Assembly (NCBI GenBank): GCA_019843655.1
Contig: JACDQD010000002.1
Span: forward strand, 5,528,585-5,592,584
DNA: 64,000 nt
DNA from: Lethocerus indicus
Taxonomy: Eukaryota; Arthropoda; Insecta; Hemiptera; Belostomatidae
Direction: 5' to 3'
Of this stretch, positions 56,976 to 64,000 are shown in pieces. The notes below the pieces were generated by a model, which saw only the letters and a program-made list of their open reading frames with translations, was not told where the DNA came from and did no database searches. Both the position numbers and the translations under genes were made by a program. Within the stretch, counting starts at the first letter, position 1, and every line of letters starts with the position of its first letter.

Positions 56976-58644
56976 CCCCGGTTAAACTACCGGATACTAC
57001 GAAACCCCCACGCTCATAGGAGCTGACCACTAACCTAATAGTCTTAATAATACACTGCAAAAAATATGAAGTTGAACTAGACATGCGTCGCTAAATATTA
57101 AATAACATCACAAATTTTGCTGTGCACTGTTGTTATATACTATAGTTAAATGTGATTCTAAAATAAAGTTCATGAAAGTAAATTGCTATCCGAAAAGCTG
57201 TCGGTACTGAAACGAAGATTGCAATCAGCGAGAAAAGCACGAATAAAACTGACAAACGAACAAATAGTTGTATTAATAATGTTTATCGTTTTCTGAAAAA
57301 AAAACTCCGAAGCGGTTTATGAGGAACCGTATACGAGACTAGCAACGAGGCATGTATAAGGCCTTTGAAACGCGTTCATAATCCTGATTCGGACAAAGCA
57401 ATCAGTTAATGTCGGTCTGTCATCGTAATATTTCATTGATATTATTCGGTGTTTCCATAGGGACCATAGAGTATCAAAGCAACGATTTCTCTAAGTAAAT
57501 AAATACCTTGCTAATAAATTACCAAGAATTGTTTGTTAAACTCATCTTATTTGACCTGTTTTCACCCAAAATTATCCACTTGATAATAATAGTTTCAGCC
57601 TAAAAGTGTTTTTCTGGTACCAGTAAAAGTAATTTATTCCGTAATAAAAACGAAGACCGTGACAGCGCTCCGATAACATAATGAATGGTACTAATAATAA
57701 CTGACGACAAATTCCCCCCAACGTAAACATTAATCTACCTGTCAGCATACCGCCACTCGAAAATCGCTACTTTGACAACAACACAACATACCACTTTGAT
57801 AAGAAATTCGATATAAATTTCATTAGGCCAAGCGTCCGAAAATATGAAAGCGAAAAGCGTTCGTAAAATTCATAATCGACTCAATAATTAAAACCGTTTG
57901 TAGCTCGAAAATGTAGCTGCAGTAATGTGCTAAGTTCCACAAAATTTACAAACGGACCTAATTAGAACGTTCGATTTTATTTTCGCATATATGTGTGTGG
58001 GGAGTAATAGTGGAATAAAAATCAAATAATACTTGTTTTCGCTCAACATTTAAAAAACCGAAAAATATGCAATATGTAACATTCAACAGAAATGTCCTAT
58101 AGGATATCTACATAAGCATAGAATCTAAATAATTTTCTAGTAGATGTTCGATATTGGTAATTCTGAACATAGGGTATTTTGAGAATGGATGGTCAGCGGG
58201 GGTGCTGATTGATATGGCGAGGGTCAGCTTTCGCCACGTTATTCCGAATTCACCCCCATAATTGTACTCCGGTAGGAAAAAAAAACGCCCTTTCTAACGA
58301 CGCCTGAAATGACAGCGACATGTTTTGTCCATACTCCAGTAATGGGTATATTTGATCAACGTCATTTTAACTCAATCTTGGCTGCGACCATACTCGGACC
58401 AGCGAGGGCTCCGTATCATATTTATGTAGAAATAACTGACAAAGCGAATAATAAAAAAGCAATCCACATCGTAAATTAGGGAAAATATAAAATGTATAAT
58501 ATATGGCTTCATGCTACTGCCTTTCAGCCACGAATACAAAATTACAACTACCGAGTTGTGTTAAAAAATATATACTCTACATTAACTGGATAGATTACAC
58601 AAGTTACTTCTATATAGTTATTTTTATAGACTATAGTTTTACGA

Positions 58645-58681
58645 CATAATAATAATAATAACGATAATAGTAATAATAATT
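58645..58681. repeat. AAT-type trinucleotide repeat
   Basis: Repeated ATA/AAT units are interrupted by ACG and TAG. This is an ordinary degenerate trinucleotide microsatellite. Confidence 0.8.
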
Positions 58682-61532
58682 ACTACGATATTATAAAATG
58701 TATCACCGTAGGGTCAAATACAATTGTACGCTGAAATTTTGTGTTTATAGTTTATGTGAAAATACACATAGGACACAGAAATTGGAATCAATGTGAACTA
58801 AAAGTGTTTACAATTAAGCTGCAGTATAGTTATTTACTTACGGGTTCGCGTCACAGCCAGAAAGTGAATTGTCACAAACAGCCTGTAATTCAATATTCAA
58901 TAACAAAACTTCAGTGCTTCCTTGTGGTATAATATAATGTCTAATCTTTAAGATATCTAACGTGACAATAATTTTATCACTTTCCCTATTATCAACTGCA
59001 TCTACTTGATACATATGCCACATAGTCGTACATACACCAGATACTCTCTCCTATACCGAACCCCACAACTCTACGCTATTCTTGTCCATGTCTCCCAGTT
59101 GTCTGAAGTGATTCAGAAAAATATATGAAACTGCTTTCTGTCGCGGATTTTCACAAGTCATTCCTGCGACGCACTAGACATTTGCAAGCGCTCTCATTTC
59201 CGAGTTTAATGTGGATATAATTGGTGCCGCTGGCACACACATACGGGGGAAGGGGACCCAGCGGGATAAAACCGTCCAGCAAAATACAAATTTACGAGCC
59301 GGGGAAAACCGCGCCTGGGAATTAAGCGTCGGCCGCCGGCTACGCTCTTTCATTAGCGGGAAACCTCCTAACCCATTGCTTGTAAATACTCATATTTCAT
59401 GGGTCCCCGAGGCGCCTTACTTACGGCCGCGATTCCAATGAAGCCCATTAGCGAGACCCGCCTAACGATTCGGCCTAGTGTGTTGCTCACACGCCCCCCG
59501 CCCCCGCCCACACACGCAGAACTCCCCGGCGGGTTAAACCAGTTATCGCGTTTACATATGACAGCGACACATCACCCAAATGCCTGTATCGGCGGTGGAA
59601 GTCTCGTCAAATGGTTACATTTCTCAGGCGTAACGCATTTGAGAAGGACAAGAAAATTAGTAACCTTCACTGAATTCGACCCGATGTTGTCGAAAGTGGC
59701 AATTTATTACCAATTTAATTTATTAAATTAAATCTTAAAACATCTCCTGTACCATCCCTATAATATATATTTAAATTCACTAAAGAGATTCGGGTTGTTT
59801 TGTACTTGGATCCCATTAGCATCATTATTGTACTGCTACATAAATTATTGAATACTTAACTGCATTCAGGCCAAATAACAGCGTGCAGATAAAAAATGTC
59901 AATCTTAAAACTTTAATTGTTCTGACCCCACGAAAAGTAATGCACATTGGTACAATTCCTGATCATATAAACACTGTAATTAAGCGTACGATTGATTTTA
60001 CAGTAAAATGTATAACATTAACCGCATAATGGAATGCATCCTTCTGCGGGAGGAAAAAACAGTAAAATATTTTCGTAAACAAAGTACAGCATACAACTTT
60101 TTTCTCCCTTATTTTTAAAACAGAACTGAAACTTACTGAAAACAGAAACTCTCTCCTCATTAATTACGACACTTTATTCGTGGGCATAACGAAAGAGCAG
60201 TGTTTTTCCCTCGGCTATGGGCCGCAATCCCTCAGTGTGAGCGTAAGGATTTCGGCTGCGTCACAGTAAACATTTTCTGAGTTGGGCGGAAATTCAATCC
60301 ACGGGCCGGGACGGCCCAGTTCACAAAGGGCCGTAAATGTCCGGCCCTGTTCGGTAATCGAATCGAAACTGTACGCCAGAGAATTCCGAAAAAAGTGCCC
60401 CTCCGCGGTGGGGTGTAACAAGGGTTGTGTGTTGCGAATTACGCGGCTAAGTGGCCATTTCCCGGCCGGTGTAATTGGCGCTCCGGAGAGACCACGCAGC
60501 CCTTAACAGTCAGTTTTTAATGCTCGTTTGAATACTGCGATATTTATGAGATTATGGTTAGGAATTGAGGAATATTTTTGCACTGCGGTATTAAATAACA
60601 AAGAAAAGCACTCAGTAATTATGTCAACATATAGGTCTATTATTAAGAACATTTGTTCTTAAAATTTTGTTGTTCTGAATTATAAAATCAGTCCATGTTT
60701 TCTTGTTAGGAAGAAATTAAGAAAATATATATGAGGCATAGAAACAAATGTGATTCAATTGATTCCTAAATTTATTTATGTGGACGGCATTGGAGAGTAA
60801 GTATAAATCTAATACTTAAATAACAAGGCAATACGAAGTGTATAAACGATTCTGTCGGATAAAGTTTGTCTTTAACAAGAGACAAAGTGGGCCTCAGGGA
60901 ACATCGCCTCTTTCCTTAGGGATTTATTGCCGGCACACACCTAGGCAGGCACACACACGATTGGGAGGGCACAGACCGATCTATCCGAGATTTTTTCTGC
61001 CCCTGAGGATTCTACATACGAGCTTTGAAACATGCTGTATCTACAATTACGGTACAGATCACTTAACATATACGAAATGGAATCACATTTCTACGAGTAA
61101 ATGACAGAACATAATAAGAGCAAATCCAGGAAATTGTTGTTGACGCTTACAAAGATCCCTTAACTCCATAATTCTTTCTATAAGCAATTCCGACACAACG
61201 TGCGTATGAGAAACTGTACGTTTCTGGATACTTACGTAAAAATCAGGTGGCGGTATCAGGTGTTTTGTGACATGTCTCATATATTCTACCATGTTAAACG
61301 AAATATTTCCATTTCAATTATAAATTCCCCCCTCCCTCTGCATGTTTCATACGATCCGGGATTATTTTGTTAGAAAATTGGCTTTTGTAGCCGTGCTGGC
61401 GGCCGGAGAGATGTTCGATACGGTCTGGCGGAGGCGTCTTCGCTTTTGCCTTACCATTCCCTGCTGTGTAATCATCAACTGTCATTACCAAGCAATACGT
61501 GACACGACTCCCGCCCATCACCTCTCTCTCCT

Positions 61533-61538
<6 letters not shown>

Positions 61539-61591
<53 letters not shown>
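61539..61591. repeat. CT microsatellite, ~53 bp
   Basis: An uninterrupted CT run follows a short CTCC-rich lead-in. It is the reverse-strand equivalent of the GA tracts. The arginine/glutamate- and serine/leucine-rich open frames across it are artefacts. Confidence 0.95.
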
Positions 61592-61594
<3 letters not shown>

Positions 61595-61599
61595 CCAAC

Positions 61600-62105
61600 C
61601 ACTACTGTACGAGTCATGTTCTTAATGTCATCCAATGCCATGACCTTCTCCGATATTGATATCTTATAATTTAATCTCAATAACAAAAAAACAGATTTAC
61701 TCTATCATTGCCTATCCGTTGTAATTTCATAAGCCGGTTATGATAATATAAATTTCATAAAATAACACTACAGACAAACACCACTAGAGTTTTAAATCAT
61801 TAAAAAGTTTTAAATGGCAAATGACGAACTGCATCGTCAAATGTTCGAGGGCCAATTAAAATAAAATATATTAAAAAATATTTCTCTACTCGATAATAAA
61901 TTATTAACACAATACCGAAGGATCCTTCACATGAAAATGTGGTTATACAGGTTTGGAATAAGGGACGGTCCCAACTAAGGTTCAGGACACAAAGGGAGTG
62001 AAGAAAGGGAGGAGGTTTAACAAAGGATGATCAAGAAGCGGGACAGGTCTGAGTCACGTAGAGCCGCCCGCATCAGATTGATGAACTCGCTCAACATAAA
62101 GAAAG

Positions 62106-62145
<40 letters not shown>

Positions 62146-64000
62146 CCAAACCAATTGAACCGGCCGGAATTAGAGCGAGAAATGCGACGGCCAGCCCTGA
62201 CAGACCCGGGCCCGAGAATGGAGACGATATCTGAACTTGTCATTTTATATCGACCTCACCGCAAGACACCTTTTTATCGACACAGAAAGCATATCCAACC
62301 GTACTGAAGAGAAACAATATTCAGAGAGAAAATAAGATATACCAGAAAGTAGGTTTGGGTAAAGTGTAAACATCAAGTAAAGAAGTGTAATATTCATAGT
62401 AAAACATTACCAGATATATTGCAAAAATACAAAACATAAGTAATCTATTTAATGTTGAGAATTCGGTGTTTCATTATTTTATAATTTGGATGATACCTAA
62501 GAATACTAACCCACAAGAAGAGAAAATTGAAGTGCAGAATCTACCACCTCAATTTATTTAGTAGAAAATGCCAGTGAAGGCAATGTTCGAAACACAATAA
62601 TGTTCCAACACAGGAGATGTACAGTTTGAATCTCCCGGTCTTTTTAAATCCCAACAACCCTTATTTAAATTTCATTCGCTTGCGATGCAAATTCTTCACT
62701 CCCTTAAATCACTTAATGTACAGAGCGGAATATCGTCTTGCAAAGTTTGTTTCAAGTGATCCAAAGAAAGCTAATGTAATAGGGTTCATCCTTTTCTTCA
62801 ATCGGATGTCTTTTGATGAGATTTCTATCTGTTATGCGCCCCTTACCATAAGTCTGCTTCTCCAAACTTCCGATCCTGGAATTTGTGACCCTTCTGTACA
62901 AAAGGTTTCGCAATATTTCGAAAGTTTAATACAAGTTAGCGGGGCGAGCGAACATCAGTGCCGGAATTCCACCATTCGGTACTAACGGCGGCTTCGTGAG
63001 AAAAATTCATAAGGTTCATCTTTGAAATTGAAGAAAACTCATGACTTATAGATCGGTTCGTCTCCGGCTGTTTGGCCTACGCCAGTCATTTATCATCGTT
63101 ATCGCGTCATTATATCATTTTTCATCGCGTGTCACGACTGTCGAACGTATCAATCCTAAAGCAACGTCCAACAGAAGATAGGGGGAGATTACAGAAGCAG
63201 GAAGCAACAAAAACGTTCTTTCGAATCGGCTTAATTTAAATTGCTCGTATAGGTATTTAAAATTAAAGGTATCCTTTACACACTTTGGGCCTACCAAGAG
63301 TCGAAAATAACGGATACTAATATACTCTTTGCCAGGGGAAAACTTGAAATTTAATGGAGTACCGAGAGCATTGTGATAGGCTGAGGCTGTTAGGGGGGGG
63401 GGCGACAGAAGTAATGCATTCAAAAGCGGTCCCGAACAGGGTTTAAAAACAATTTATCTTTTGTAGACAATACGGGTGGGAATACATTATAAGGGCCGGG
63501 AACGGTAACGGGCGCATAAAACAGGACCCAAATAACGTTAAAATACCGGCCGACCTATTTTCAGCTCTATCTCTCTCCCTCTCGCGGCCTTAATTGTCCT
63601 GAAAATACCGCAGTCTCATCACTTTATTACGGGCCAAGGGATTGAACGACCTCGTAAAACTTCATTAATCGAGCATATCAATGAAGAGCTGATTACTCGG
63701 GCCCTGTAATAATACCCCCTTAAGTAATAATATCATGATTTCAAGCGCGATCACATTCATTTACATTGAGCATGTGACGTAATATATTGGCATACATATA
63801 GCAATAGTGAAAATAGCCGACTCGCATATTTGTAAAATGTAACAGGTTCAAGTGGAACCACCACTTTGTGTGTCACGGAGTTTTTTTGTTGCGCATTTGA
63901 TTCGTGACAAGTAATTAAATTAACACTAAAAATATAAGCAGGCACGAGCATCTGGTTGCTGATTAATATATGAAAAAACAACGCAATAAATAGAAGTGTT
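61600..64000. other. Intergenic DNA, no gene seen
   Basis: The sequence is AT-rich, with a CT microsatellite at 62112-62142 and a run of ten G at 63393-63402. The plus-strand 122-codon frame at 62617-62985 is of fair complexity but has no recognised domain, and no flanking splice pattern could be established, so it is not called as a gene. Confidence 0.5.
62112..62142. repeat. CT microsatellite, 31 bp
   Basis: This is the second uninterrupted CT run within about 570 bp of the one at 61539, again on the same strand. Confidence 0.93.

Larger units (their letters stand above)
51654..61500. other. Intergenic DNA, no gene seen
   Basis: No gene or RNA was recognised. GC-rich patches occur near 53230-53540, 54160-54440, 55970-56480 and 59230-59540. 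An AAT-type simple repeat occurs at about 58645-58680. The short open frames within these patches carry no family motif. Confidence 0.55.

Noticed and set aside
60643..60662. AGAACATTTGTTCT as a steroid response element
   Set aside because: The half-sites are separated by 2 bases and not 3, and ecdysone-receptor sites have a different core; it is treated as a chance palindrome.
62617..62985. 122-codon plus-strand frame of fair complexity
   Set aside because: No recognisable domain, no convincing splice context, and a length expected by chance in a window this size.

Overview
The window looks like arthropod, most probably insect, nuclear DNA. It is AT-rich with GC-rich patches and a long GA microsatellite. 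It has no bacterial-style gene packing and one clearly recognisable protein gene, which contains a spliceosomal intron. CpG dinucleotides look common, as in a weakly methylated insect genome; this was judged by eye and not counted. The species cannot be named from the sequence.

The only gene I can support is on the minus strand at 10013-11256: a complete two-exon gene for a Rab2-type small GTPase. Exon 1 (11039-11256) carries the P-loop, switch I and WDTAGQE. Exon 2 (10013-10466) carries NKxD, SAK and a C-terminal CC prenylation site. The joined product is 223 residues. Exon 1 is close to textbook Rab2, while exon 2 is noticeably more divergent and GC-rich. The intron is flanked by an 8-nt direct repeat.

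The rest, about 10 kb on the left and 52.7 kb on the right, is a gene desert as far as reading by eye can tell. Its open reading frames are short, lack recognisable domains and often come from low-complexity DNA. It contains microsatellites (including a 175-bp pure GA tract at 31924-32098), several perfect hairpins and palindromes, a two-copy dispersed repeat (20766 and 33632), and a recurring GC-flanked motif (28372, 28523, 32759, with a related arrangement at 38089).

The most striking object is a 172-bp insertion at 38981-39152 flanked by a perfect 12-bp target-site duplication. It holds a perfect 49-bp inverted repeat. On the minus strand the 29-nt loop between the arms reads as a hammerhead ribozyme core: CUGAAGA, a short stem II, GAAA, a palindromic stem III and a GUC cleavage triplet, with the 49-bp arms as stem I. 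The one departure is an extra U after the CUGANGA box. Hammerhead cores and variable target-site duplications are known from Penelope-like retroelements, so I infer a short non-autonomous derivative of such an element, or an unnamed relative.
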